From Pomphorhynchus laevis (lineage: Eukaryota > Acanthocephala > Palaeacanthocephala > Echinorhynchida > Pomphorhynchidae), in NCBI GenBank assembly GCA_012934845.2, contig WNNJ02003695.1, positions 1 to 64,000 on the forward strand: a DNA stretch of 64,000 nucleotides. Reading direction: 5' to 3'. The notes under the pieces were generated by a model. That model saw only the letters and a list, made by a program, of their open reading frames with translations, did no database searches and was not told the origin of the DNA. The translations under genes were made by a program, and so were the position numbers. Positions 13,791-24,517 of this stretch are shown here, piece by piece. Each line of letters opens with the position of its first letter. Within the stretch, counting starts at the first letter, position 1.

Positions 13791-14581
13791 TGCATTTCTT
13801 TCGGGGTGCTGACAACTTGATAAATCGATGTTGTGTTAACATCGATTTAAATTTGTGACAATATTTGCATCACCTAAATAAAACCGTTTATTCTTGAAAA
13901 TTAAGTAATAAATTGTATTATATATTAAAACTTAAATTCTTCTTGGTTTCGGAAAAACTAATGTTAAATAAAAAAGTAGTTCTATCAAACGAATGTTAGA
14001 TCTTGAGTACTTGCATTATGTATTACTAAAGAATAGTGTTAAACCGCATTTTTCCATTTGCTTATGTAATATTATATTTTAATTATAATATAACATATTG
14101 TAATTTTATATTGTAACTATAATATGTAATTATATTGTAATTTGATACTGTAATTTTAAATTTGCATTTAACAAAATTACTATCAAATTTTTCTACTAGA
14201 TTCTAAATGTAAAATCTAGTAAATTATTTTGCTTTTTAAAGATTACAAATTTAAACGAAAATGCAATTTATCGACAGTTCCACAAATATATTGAAATTAG
14301 TATTTGTTTACCCTTTATGTTTTATGTCATACATACGATTTCGTAAATTCGCTTTATTCATAATATCATCAGAACGAGAAAAACCATTAAATATCCTTCT
14401 ATATTAACCCTACGCGATTGGTCGATATCCCTAATTGATAAATATTAGAAAAGTATCGATCAAAGAAATGAATCTTTACATACGCGAATAATGTGCTGTT
14501 CCTTTAAACGTTAGCATAAACCAGGCTATAAAACATAAAAAGAACTCAAATAAGTTTGATTTCATTATATATTAATAAATC

Positions 14582-14830
14582 CGATCAGATAACTGAGTTC
14601 TAATATTTTATGAATTATGGGCCCACTATAATCTTTGATAATGATGTGTCCACGTGACATTTCTGAAACGGGTTATATTACCGGGAAAACAAAGTCCACA
14701 GATCAATAATAACTTGTCAGTAGAACAAATCAGATAAGATATCTGAGTCCTCGTATTTAATGGATTATGGACACACCACAATCCTTGATAATGGTGTGCC
14801 CACGCGACATCGCTGACAGAAATTATATTT
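14582..14830. repeat. Imperfect tandem duplication with PLE tail motif
   Basis: Two adjacent related units (about 14582-14725 and 14729-14830) each start with AGATAA/AGATAT-CTGAGT, the end motif of the Naiad-like tail in minus orientation. Both then carry ATTATGG...CCACTATAATC-like sequence, TTGATAATG and CACGTGACAT/CACGCGACAT. The part ACCGGGAAAACAAAGTCC recurs at about 18555. The minus-strand ORF through this block is fortuitous. Confidence 0.5.
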
Positions 14831-15514
14831 TCAATAAGTATTAAAATAATTTTTGATAATAATTCAAAATTTAACAACATACAAATCACAGTTTAAATTA
14901 TCGTTGAACACATTTAGAATAGGAGGGAATATAGCATCATTTTCAAAAATAATGAATGTATCTTTAGCAAAATAATGAATGTATCTTTAGCATTAATTAA
15001 TATAAAATGAATGTGTATTAATTAAATACATAAAATATCTTCAGTATTAATTAATTAGTTATTAATTAATTATCTTTAATAATTAATCAATCTAATTTAG
15101 ATTTGAAATTTTATATAGACTTTTTTACAAGAATATAACAAATATATAAACCGTACCTATATGATCCTTAACTTACTTCAATCGTAGACAGCTATAATTT
15201 GATTGATGCTGGTTAATATCGCTATCATTTTTAAAATTAAGTACTTTTCACATAACATGATTTTTTAAACATACTAATTATTCTGTAATTAACGCCGAAT
15301 TTCGAAGCATATTAATTACACCAATCTGCCTGTTATACACATTGATGTATCATAATTATTTCGCTATACTATCGCAATATATTGTAAAATAGCTACATTA
15401 TATATTTTTACATTTATTGTCTCTAATTTTATTAATTACTGAATTAAATATATTCACATACATTAATGTTGCTTTGCCTGTATTTCGACATGACTTATTT
15501 TAAGTAATTTCAAT

Positions 15515-15590
15515 AAAGTTCCTTCTGATGATCTCTATTCCTAATTCTGATACATCGTATGGTTTTTATTAGTCAATTCATAACAATGAT
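15515..15590 (+). mobile_element. Naiad-like PLE tail fragment
   Basis: A short fragment with TTCCTTCTGATGATCTCTATTCC, then TTCTGATACATCG and TTTTTATTAGTCAATTCATA. This is the end of the 3' block plus the start of the conserved tail of the family. No coding sequence is attached. Confidence 0.55.
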
Positions 15591-15738
15591 AGGTTTATGT
15601 TGTAATACTTTAATGCATTTACTTGCAAATGTAACAAAAACATCAGTTCATTATGAATAATTCGACAATTTTTTCTGGAGAAAGCTGTTTATTTATATTT
15701 AATTCTTATTTGATTATATAAAGCTCTGAATATTTTAG

Positions 15739-15834
15739 CGAATTATAAAATTGGAAAAGCGATGTACATTGATGTTCAATTTAATAGAAACCGGCGATCA
15801 TTCCGATTCTCGGATATCTGCTACTGACAATCAA
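15739..15834 (+). CDS. CUX-class gene, upstream exon 2 of the reconstructed chain
   Basis: A 96-base exon between acceptor TATTTTAG and donor AATCAA-GTATGT, phase 0 at both ends, 32 residues starting RIIKLEKRC and ending SATDNQ. One other frame also stays open for most of it but ends in a stop before the donor. It continues the basic, helix-prone end of the 12215 exon. No domain was recognised. It lies about 190 bp upstream of a Naiad-like PLE insertion in the following intron. Confidence 0.5.
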
Positions 15835-16026
15835 GTATGTCGTCGTTTGTATATAGCTGTACTATTTAAATATTTTGCCTGTTTTATTGTTCGTTTAAGT
15901 GCTTTTTTAAAAATTTTCTACAACCAGAAAATGAATATTTCAATATCGTCAAAATTTGCTAAATTTTGCGTACAAATAATTTTTAGATCACAATATCCAA
16001 CATTATGAATTTTAATTTAAAATAGA

Positions 16027-16975
16027 TGTAACCCAATTATAGCTGACTTATTTTTAAGCTTTATAGAATATGAATTTGTTCATAACTGTGTAAAAACTAA
16101 ATCTAAACAATATAAACATATGAAATATATGTTTCGATACATTGATGATATATGTGAATTTAATTCTAATAATTTTTATTCAATTAGTGAGCACATTTAT
16201 CCAGAAAGCCTTATTCTTAACAAAACCAATATTAATGATAAAGAAGGTGTATATCTAGATATGAACATTAAATTAACATTAACTAAAACTACTGTTAATT
16301 TATATCGTAAAGATGACATATTTAAATTTACAAGAAACATATTTTTGCATGAGCATTCATGCATACCATATAATATAAAATATAATACATTAAATAATGA
16401 AATTTTAAGAATTGCAACAATATGTAATGATATTGGCTTTCTTCAAAATCATTTAAATAATTTAATAGATACATATTTTAAACTAGGTTACTATAAAAAT
16501 AACATCAAGCAGAAAATAGTAAAATATATAAATCAACACAATAATATAAAGAATAAATTTAAACTCTTAAGTGGCAAATTTTTATGGATGGATAATAAAT
16601 AATATACTTTGTATTAGAATAAGATACTAGATAGTTATTTCAGAGGAAATACATCATTAGCATGTATTTGGCCCGCTGCTATGTTGGGTAGAGGAGTGAG
16701 GGGCCGAAACCTGATAGCATAGCAGTTCCTCCTGATGACCTCTAATTCTTATTCTGATACAACGTTCTGTTATTTATTAGTCAATTCATAAAAATGACGT
16801 TTATTTTAAATTTCATTTTTTTTTATTTTAACTTGATTTAAATTATAGAAAATCTAAAAACAATTATTAATTTTATTATTTAATTATTAAATTTTGATTT
16901 AGCACTTTTCTGTTTTGTTTATTTTATAATTATATAACAATACGTAGACTCAGTTAGCTGATTTAATTTGTTGTT
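16027..16975 (+). mobile_element. Naiad-like PLE, 5'-truncated copy with complete 3' end
   Basis: The copy begins in the RT domain (16030-16602), then runs through the 3' stem-loop block (16605-16765) and the AT-rich tail with TTATTAGTCAATTCATAAAA, and ends at ACGTAGACTCAGTTAGCTGAT. An outer helix is formed by TTGTATTAGAATAAGA and TTCTTATTCTGATACAA. Within it, AAATACAT/ATGTATTT and GCTGCTATG/CATAGCAG form inner hairpins. It is the best-preserved 3' half of the family in the window. Confidence 0.8.
16030..16602 (+). pseudogene. Naiad-like PLE RT, C-terminal part
   Basis: The open frame is intact to its stop but begins inside the reverse transcriptase, at PIIADLFLSFIEYEF, just after the GxxMGGNSS box. 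It contains the catalytic RYIDDI motif near 16135-16155 and then the thumb-like region ending GKFLWMDNK. The fingers domain and the N-terminal GIY-YIG region are missing, so this is a 5' truncation product. The copy at 18981 lacks the about 300 bp that encode this thumb region, so the two copies complement each other for annotating the family. Confidence 0.8.
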
Positions 16976-17699
16976 CATTTATTTTATTTTTAATTTATAT
17001 AAATTTACAAGAACGGAGAATATTTGTGTAATAGACTGATTCGTCTCTATTCAAACATTTTGAAAAACGAACCCTAGAACCCATAAAATATGAGAACTTT
17101 TCTAAAATAGTTTTCCTTTTTTTTGTATCACAGCTTTGCGGTTTCCCACTTTTGTCCATTTCCTTCATCTCACTAAAATATTATTTGTTTACTCCACATT
17201 TACTGCCTGTCGAAATTATATTAATTATACCTGAAAATGTGAAAGTCTATATCATTAATGTAGAATGAAGTTAAGTGAACATTTTTATGGATGTGACCTT
17301 CTTAATTGTTTACACATTTTGATTTGTACTTTATACAAAACTATATGTTCCGTAGTTCATCAATTTGCTTGCATATACACCTTATGTCTCCCAATCAAAT
17401 ATTACAAGCCACTATCTGATTGCTAATCCCCATTAATCAAAACGAATATTGGGAACTACAAAAATTTAAATAGATACAAATAATTATTGCTTAAATATGA
17501 ACACAAAATTTAATATTTACTATGATTCATTTAGTTTTTAAAATTAGGAATACATAAGTAATACTTGATAATTCATTTTTATTGAGTGCACCCGTAAGAA
17601 GCTATAAACAATGATTTTTTACATTTTACATCTTTAACATTTTTGCTAATGAAGGTAGCTTTTACATTTTCGAAAGCTCAAGTAGTTTTCATTTACATA

Positions 17700-18130
17700 C
17701 TACACCATTCAGATCAGATAACTGAGTCTACAAATTTTATACTATATATAAATAATAAATAATAATAAATAATTATATAATAGAATATTGTATAATTTAT
17801 GTAAATTTGAACTATATAAAGTTCAAATTTAAAATTACAATTAAAAAAATCCAATTTTTATGAATTGACTAATAAATAAACTGATACCATGTATCATAAT
17901 TATTAAGACTATAGTTCACCAGGAGGAAATGTATGCTATCAGATTTCGGCACATATTCCTCGATCCAACATAGCAGCGGGGCCAAATACATGCTGATGAC
18001 ATATTTCCTTTAATGAAATTCGATTATCTAGTATCCTATTCTAAAACAAATCATATTATTTATTATCCATCGATAAAAATTGTCAGCTTAAGAGTTTAAA
18101 TTTATTTTTAATAATATTTTTTAATTTATA
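17700..18130 (-). mobile_element. Naiad-like PLE 3' end, minus strand
   Basis: Read on the minus strand: the end of the ORF (TTAAACTCTTAAGC), then the 3' block with GGCCCCGCTGCTATGTTGGAT, a CTCCTGGTGA version of the CTGATGA box, and the tail ending in the ACTCAGTTATCTGATCTG motif at about 17710. It starts near 18130, in the last codons of the RT ORF. Confidence 0.7.
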
Positions 18131-18212
18131 TATTGCAAATTTAATATGTTAATAATATTTTGTTGATTTATAATTCTCATAAATTGAATTTGAATGAGGA
18201 ATGCGACGGTGT

Positions 18213-18445
18213 GATAACATTTAAATTTGAAGAAAGCTGGCAAAAACCATCGAAAATTTTTATTTAACTGAATATTTCGATGCCTAGCTGGCATCATCTT
18301 CAGCATTTGTAAGTGGTTAATTATCAAGAAAGTTTAATTAACTACTTATAATTGCTGAAGATGATGCCAGCTAGGCATCGACATATTCAGTTAAATAAAA
18401 TTTTTCGATGGTTTTTGCCAGCTTTCTTTAAATTTAAATGTTATA
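18213..18445. repeat. Foldback element FB1 with hammerhead-like arms
   Basis: A long, nearly perfect inverted repeat with arms of about 105 bp. Each arm, read toward the outside, contains CTGAAGA, then T, then a 6-bp helix (GATGCC, AGCTA, GGCATC), then GAAATATT or GACATATT. This is the layout of a hammerhead core with one unpaired base. The minus-strand ORF at 18121-18327 is only a reading of the arm. Elements with the same design lie at 23910 and 32909. Confidence 0.75.
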
Positions 18446-18534
18446 ATTCTCAATTATAATAAAAAGAAAAAATTCATTAAACTTGCTTGAGAATTAGCAG
18501 AAAATGATAATGCTGTATCAATAATACAGTTTCA

Positions 18535-18870
18535 GTATTTCTGACACGGGCTATATAACCGGGAAAACAATGTCCATAGGTCAATGATATCTTGTCAGTA
18601 AAACAAATCAGATCTGATAACTGAGTTTACGTATTTTGTACTAAATATAAATATAAATAAAGATAAATAATAATAAATAATAAATAATTATATTAGATTT
18701 CTTACAATTTATGCTTATATAACGATGAAATGTATAATTAAAATTTAAAATAAAAATCAATTTTTATGAGTTGACTAATAAATAATATACGATATATTCG
18801 AATTAGGAAAAGAGGACATCAGAAAAAAACTGCTCTGTTAGGATCAGTCTTGTATGAAAAATTGTAATGA
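18535..18870 (-). mobile_element. Naiad-like tail, inverted, upstream of the main copy
   Basis: Minus-strand copy of the family tail: AATCAGATCTGATAACTGAG motif at about 18605, ATTTTTATGAGTTGACTAAT at about 18760, then a degraded part of the 3' block with GGACATCAG. It is preceded by the ACCGGGAAAACAATGTCC segment shared with 14.7 kb. It lies about 110 bp upstream of a plus-strand coding copy, in opposite orientation. Confidence 0.6.
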
Positions 18871-18980
18871 TGATGTTTAGTGCTCCACCTAGGAACATTT
18901 CACTGAAGACATTTATTTTAACAATAAATAGCTGTTTATAAAGTTATAAAGGAAATAAACTAGCAACTGTCCATTAAAAT

Positions 18981-21035
18981 ATGAATATATTAAAAAAAGG
19001 ACATATTTTAGAACATATTATCGAAGAAAACATTTCAATATTAAATCAAAAACTATTAGAAAAAGAAGATTTTTGGATTAAAACGCTTAATTCCATGTAC
19101 CCATTAGGATTGAATGACGTGGTACAAGGAATTGGCAGAAGTAGTATAATACATAATAAACAACTATATTATAATAATCCGGTTAAACGCAAACCAAGAA
19201 GTCATGGTGATAAAAGGAATAGGAAAAATAGAGTTAAAAATATTAAAAAAGATATGTATATAAATGAACAATTAGAAATATTAAAACAACTTTTAAGTGA
19301 TAATAAGCTAAAAGATCTTTATGTAAATATAAGAAGTTTTTCTAAAGATATCATATGTTCAATAAATCAAAAATTAATTAACGACTATGATAGGCTAAGT
19401 TGTATAATAGACAGCTATTGTAATACAAAATACTATAATCGTACACTAAATGTAAATAATAACAATAGAAAATATACATTAACCATAAACTTCATTAATA
19501 AATGTATAGATAACATAAATATAGCCGGACTTTTAAATAATTCTAAAAGTAAAGAAATAATAGGGTCAGATTGAAGTAAATATATTCCTAAAATAAGGTA
19601 TAAATTCCTACTACCATTAGGACGAAAAATTTGTAATTATAATAAAGAATTAAAATCAATATGTAACGATAATATTAGAAACATAATGGAAACAGAATGC
19701 AATTGTAAAAGTCTTAGTTTTGATAAAATAAATGAACATATATGTACCCATAATCTAGAATTAATTGAAAATTGTGAATTAAGAAAGCTGCTATCAAAAG
19801 GGTATAAATATAGATTAAATAACAACAACGACAAAAATAAAATTTAAAGTTCGTTATATAATAACTTAATTTATTACTTTAGTAAGCTGATTAATAGTGA
19901 AAGCTCGAATATATCTAAGATAAAAATTTGGAAATATTATATATTTGATAAAATTAAAAATAAAATGAAAATAACAAACAATTATAAAAGGAAAGATAAA
20001 ATTAATAAAGATATGTATAAAGAACTTACTAAATTAAAGGATAACTATATAATAACAACTATTGATAAAGCTAGTAATAACTTTGTCTTCATATGCAAAA
20101 AGCTTTATTATGATATACTAATGAAAGAGGTTAATTCTAATGATTTAAATGTAAATCCAACATATGAACGTAGTGAGTTGAGTTTAGAAACAATTATTAC
20201 AAGTCACTGTTCTATAATGGATAAAAAGGGTATAAAGGTTGAATTAGATAATAAAACTATACCTATATTATATTGGAATCCAAAATTACATAAAAATCCA
20301 ATAAAACCTAGGTTCATATGTAGTGCGTTTAAATGTACATTAAAACCACTTTCTGTCTATATGAATAAAATACTTAAAGTAATTAAAGCACATTTTAAAA
20401 AATATTGCAAGGTAATCGAAATTAATACTGGTATAAAACACTATTTCAGTATTAATTCTACAAAAGAATTTTTAGAACAGACAAAAGGAATAAATTTTCA
20501 AAATATAAATACATACGATTTTAGTACGCTTTATACAAATCTAGATTTAGTAGATATTAAAGAAGCGTTAGTAAAATTAATTAACCTTATATTCGGAAAA
20601 AGATATACATATATATGTTATAATAATTATAACGCCTATCTAACAAAAATTAAACCATCAAATAAATATAAATATATGGATAAAATTGAATTAATAGAAT
20701 CCTTAAATATTTTGAAAAATCAAAATTATTTAAAAGTAGGGACATATATATTTAGACAAGTAAAAGGTGTTCCAATGGGTGGTAATAGTAGCCCAATTAT
20801 AGCTGACTTGTTTTTAAGCTTTATAGAATATGAATTTGTTCATAACTGTGTAAAAACTAAATCTAAACAATATAAATATATGAAATATATGTTTCGATAT
20901 ATTGATGATATATGTGTATTTAATTCTAACAATTTTTATTCAATAAGCAAACAATTTATTCAGGTAGCCTCATTCTTAATAAAACAATTTATATCTAGGT
21001 ATGAAGGGATATATCTAGGTGTAAACATTAAATAG
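18981..21035 (+). pseudogene. Naiad-like PLE polyprotein (GIY-YIG remnant + RT)
   Basis: One reading frame with two internal stops, TGA at 19572 and TAA at 19845. The N-terminal EDFWIKTLNSMYPLGLND matches the end of GIY-YIG nucleases of this branch (Glu, Trp and P-GLN conserved); the GIY/YIG strands themselves are absent. The linker has HICTHNLELIENCELRKLL, typical of the family. The RT shows IDKASNNFVFICKK, PKLHKNPIKPRFI, motif A (YDFSTLYTNL), GVPMGGNSSP and the catalytic YIDDI. After EGIYLGVNIK it stops early, because sequence between ACATTAAA and TTAAACTCT, present at 16275-16565, is deleted. Similar to a family known to be active in many invertebrates; this copy is dead. Confidence 0.8.
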
Positions 21036-21260
21036 GTTTAAACTCTCAAATGGAAAATAATAATAAATCTATAGTAAATAATATACTCTGTGTTGAAATA
21101 ATCATTTACATAAATGAACAATAAATTATTGGTATGAATTTGGTCATGTTGTTATGTTCGGATCAAGAACGATAACCGATGCCTGATAGCATGGCAGTTC
21201 TTATGACTTAGTTTAAATTCTAATACATGGTATATTATCTATTAATCGATTCATAGCATA
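18981..21260 (+). mobile_element. Naiad-like Penelope-like element, most complete copy
   Basis: The longest copy of the family: remnant of the N-terminal GIY-YIG nuclease, linker and RT in one frame, then a short 3' UTR and a diverged 3' block ending near 21260 (CTATTAATCGATTCATA). A GIY-YIG domain placed before the RT defines the Naiad/Chlamys branch of PLEs, unlike Penelope/Neptune, where it is C-terminal. The 5' end of the nuclease is missing and about 300 bp of the RT thumb are deleted, so it is not autonomous. Confidence 0.75.
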
Positions 21261-21313
21261 TAATTAAACAAAAATTCTTAACTCTTACAAATCTTAAGTA
21301 AAAAAAATCTCAA

Positions 21314-21493
21314 GATTAGCTTCGTCACTTTCGAATTCACTTTGCCACTTTCGGATTTGCTTCGTCACATTGGAATTAGCATCATAACATTATAATTAGA
21401 TTCGTCACATTTGGATTAGCTTCGTAACATTATAATTATATTCGTCACATTTGGATTAGCTTCGTCACATTCGGATTCGCTTCGTCGCTTTTA
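21314..21493 (+). repeat. Minisatellite, nine 20-bp units
   Basis: Nine consecutive units of exactly 20 bp with consensus GATTAGCTTCGTCACATTTG. The TTCGTCAC core is strongest; units alternate between TTGG, TTCG and TTAT ends. It lies just downstream of the main Naiad-like copy, inside the host intron. There are no spacers of the CRISPR kind. Confidence 0.9.
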
Positions 21494-22371
21494 CATTGTA
21501 CCTTTCTACATTTTGTGTGGCACTCAGTTAACCAAACGAATACACAACTCAAATTAATATTTAAAAAATAGCAGGTATATCAATTTCTCTGCTATTAGAT
21601 TTTATAAGCAGTACTTTAGTCGTTTTGGTATTGTGGTCTTGTTTGTGTCCCATTTCGCCACAAATATAACCCGTTTATGGTGGTACAGCTCTATCTCAAG
21701 ATACATGATTATGCTAGTTTTCTGTTTTCTTAATTCCGTATATCTAACGGCCATGAGGAATATATTGTTTATACACACGTTTCTTGACGATACTATCAGC
21801 TAAACTATATTGTGTGTGTTAATTCTTCTCTAACTAGTGTTGATCTCATTAAATTGTGATTTCCGCTTGATAAGGACAATGCAAAATCTTTGAAAGCTTG
21901 CAAAACCTCCATGTTATAGGGGATATAACTGTACTATTATGCAATTCAATAGCCAATAATTCAATTCGTAAAATAAAAGTAGCCACGATGTGAATATGAA
22001 CCATATAATGTCGAATGCAAATTAATTTGTTGAAATAAGAAGTCATGCAAAAACTGTTACTGTAAAAAACTAACAAAATCAATGTCGTATCTAACTTCCC
22101 ATACATATTTATAAAATCGATATTTTAAAAATTCATACATATAGTAATTGAAGTAGAAGCTGGTATGATTTTTTGAAAGTGCAAGCTAAAATACGGCTAA
22201 TTGGCTTAGCGTTAGTTATTCAAACGACCTAGCAGCTTCACCGTTGTAACACTCGTAGCAACTGATTCGAGTTATTTGTCCTGCCAATTTGTGTTCTATT
22301 TTTAACACTATTATATGTAAAAATTTGAACGTAGGAATATTTAAACATCATTTAATTAAAAATCCGTTTAG
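21494..22371. other. Intronic stretch, nothing recognised
   Basis: AT-rich DNA between the minisatellite and the small exon at 22372. A minus-strand ORF at 21849-22106 has no family resemblance. Confidence 0.4.
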
Positions 22372-22436
22372 TTCGGAAATCAAAATAATTGTCATGGACA
22401 TTATCCTATTGGTATCGATGATGATACATCAACAAG
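22372..22436 (+). CDS. CUX-class gene, upstream exon 3 of the reconstructed chain
   Basis: A 65-base exon between acceptor CCGTTTAG and donor ACAAG-GTATGG. It starts in phase 0, encodes 21 residues (FGNQNNC..., IDDDTST) and ends with two bases (AG). The next exon starts with the single base G, giving AGG (Arg) across the junction. This phase match, and continuity of the Asn/Asp-rich composition into the next exon, are the support. No domain was recognised. Confidence 0.55.
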
Positions 22437-23229
22437 GTATGGTCTAAAATTAATAATTTTTTAATTATTTTAAATATTTCTCAATCGCAACTTAATCTCA
22501 TATTGGTAATTTCTAGAACAGAATCACTAATTACAGCTTTTATTATTGATTTTAAACAAAATAATTTTATACACTTTCACTGCACAAGTAAATATATAAA
22601 ATCAGTAAATGTATAACAGTAAATATCAGTATTTAATTTTTTAAATTTCAAGTTTGTATGATAAAATTTACTTGGAAAATGTGGTATGATAAATTTGTCT
22701 TTTACTTATTAATTCAATATGCTAATGGTTAATTCAATAAAGTGGTAAGCCTTCGATCATAGTGGTATTTTCATAGTTAATAACAACAATTATCAAAGTT
22801 ATTTCTAGGATGACAGCTAATTGTGTTTATACGTTTAATATTTTTATATCATTAAATATCTGTAGTAGAGGAATAAAGAAAGATGGCGATCCCATAACAC
22901 GGTAGAGTATCGAATATTTCAGGATAGGCCAAGTAATTACGGACCAACATGGATTGAACAACACGAGCGGATACTATTTACTGTAAAAATCACAATTCCA
23001 TGCACATTTGTACTTCATTTTCTTCCGTATCGCATAACGAATTTTAAAAGTTGATTCAAGTACGCGGCACAATGTAAAAAATTTGTTGAAAGTTAGCAGT
23101 GAAGAATATTTAAAAATCGAAACGTGTTTGAATATATTTAGATATTTCTTATTGAACCGGTATTTGATAGAATCACCCATTTGACGATGCTTTCTATAGT
23201 TAGATAACATTTAATTAAACTGTCAATTA

Positions 23230-23290
23230 ATATAATGAAGTACTTTATTCACCTAAAGTTTTTGGGTAAAATTTCTTCTTCAGTAACACA
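23230..23290 (-). ncRNA. PLE terminus relic with CTGAAGA box
   Basis: On the minus strand: TACTGAAGAAGAAATTTTACC followed by CAAAAACTTTAGGTGAATAA. It has the same layout as 46520-46562 (CTGAAGA, weak helix, AAA, CTTTAGAC), which sits just behind a PLE GIY-YIG domain. It is a degenerate hammerhead-like terminus, with GAAA changed to AAAA. Confidence 0.3.
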
Positions 23291-23439
23291 TTCGACAAAA
23301 TTTCGAATTTTTGCAGCATTGTAAAATTGTTACTGAATAAGGATCAATGTCCGGGATCCGTAGTTAACGATATAGCTATACTTTAACTTATGACGATTAA
23401 ACAGGTAACCAGAAAGATAAACAATATTAATTTTTTACA

Positions 23440-23720
23440 GCTTAAACACAATTTAAAAAGGCATTGATCCGAAACATTTATATATCCTCGATATATATCA
23501 TAGCATATTTAACGATATATGATTAAATAATTTAAATACAAATACACAACAAAATATTACATTGAAATTTACTCAAGATTTCATGCTCTTATTATAAAAA
23601 GAGCAAATGGCTAACATATTACTTTCAATTTTTTAAGGACAACCTTGTAAGCGTATTCTGTAAAGCTGACACTGGCCAGCAAACATTTTGGAATATATTG
23701 CACCGAAACGTATATATAAA
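23440..23720. repeat. Two GAAAC-box fragments of hammerhead-like type
   Basis: GATCCGAAACATTTATATA at about 23468 and GCACCGAAACGTATATATA at about 23684 resemble the 3' half of the candidate at 5680. The second is preceded by CTGACACTGG, as in the 5680 copy (CTGACACTGAAGG). Neither has a complete CTGANGA box with a matching helix. Confidence 0.3.
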
Positions 23721-23909
23721 ATTCATTAAGTCTTTTAAGGTAACTTATAATCACTCAATTTTCTACTTGTGATAATTCTTCGAAATTTAATCATATTGAC
23801 GACAAATGTAGTATTCTATCTAATTGGTTGAAAACATTTAGTATTTGCGTTAAAATCAGCCTTATATTTTACAATAACATATTAAGCAAATAATTTCAAT
23901 ATACATATA

Positions 23910-24141
23910 CGAAATATGATTATTGGTCTCTACAAACAAAAAACAAAGATAAATTCTTCAATTTAAAGTTTTGCCTTGCGGCTTCTTCAAAAATTGTAAG
24001 TAGTTACTGATCAAGAATATTTAAACTGAATATTTGATCAGTAACTACTCACAATTTTTGAAGAAGCCGCAAGGCGAAAAGTAAAATTGAAGAATTAATT
24101 TTTGTTTTTTTTTGTTAGCAGAGACCAATAATCATATTTCG
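23910..24141. repeat. Foldback element FB2 with hammerhead-like arms
   Basis: Inverted repeat with arms of about 100 bp, from CGAAATATGATTATTGGTCTC to its complement at 24121-24141. The arms contain TTGAAGA-AGCC-GCAA-GGC-GAAAAG, a near-hammerhead core with T for C at the first position. The element ends 115 bp before the next coding exon. Confidence 0.75.
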
Positions 24142-24256
24142 AATATATTTTGATCATAGCGTGATCCCAACCGGAAGTAGCTTATAAATTGATTGTAATT
24201 TATACTTACAATATATATAATGTTCAACTGAGAAAACAATTAACAATTTTGTGCAG

Positions 24257-24462
24257 GGGTGACGATCAGCAATGCAATGCTATTCGCGAAGATCATCAAG
24301 ATGAGCAGTCAAATGAAAGAACCGAACCATTATCTCCGGTGCTCATTGATGATCGTTTGCAAGACAACGATGATTCATCAGAATATCCAATAAATAAAGA
24401 ACACCAATACCAATGGTCGGTGAGCAGGCTGCATTGTAAATGCAAACAGTCTGACGCTCAAG
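24257..24462 (+). CDS. CUX-class gene, exon 4 of the reconstructed chain
   Basis: Exon between acceptor TTTTGTGCAG and donor GCTCAAG-GTAATA. It starts with one base completing Arg from the previous exon and ends with one base (G, phase 1). It encodes an acidic, Gln/Asp-rich segment (GDDQQCNAIREDHQDEQSNE..., LIDDRLQDNDD) and ends with a small Cys/His cluster (LHCKCKQSDAQ). It is unstructured in appearance and resembles the variable linker N-terminal to cut repeats. The following intron is only 55 bp. Confidence 0.7.
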
Positions 24463-24517
24463 GTAATACATACTTCGAAATAGCATTAATTACAATATAT
24501 CAGTTACAACAATTTAG

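Noticed and set aside
16655-16760. The Naiad-like 3' block as a standard hammerhead ribozyme
   Set aside because: The GAAAC box lies upstream of CTGATGA and no helix links them in the normal order. Kept as a structured-RNA finding instead.
19572-19574. In-frame TGA in the Naiad-like ORF as a selenocysteine codon
   Set aside because: Some PLEs are reported to use selenocysteine, but here a TAA also breaks the same frame at 19845, and no conserved Cys position or SECIS-like hairpin was seen. Simple decay is likelier.
21314-21493. CRISPR array
   Set aside because: The 20-bp units are contiguous, without unique spacers, in eukaryotic DNA. It is a minisatellite.
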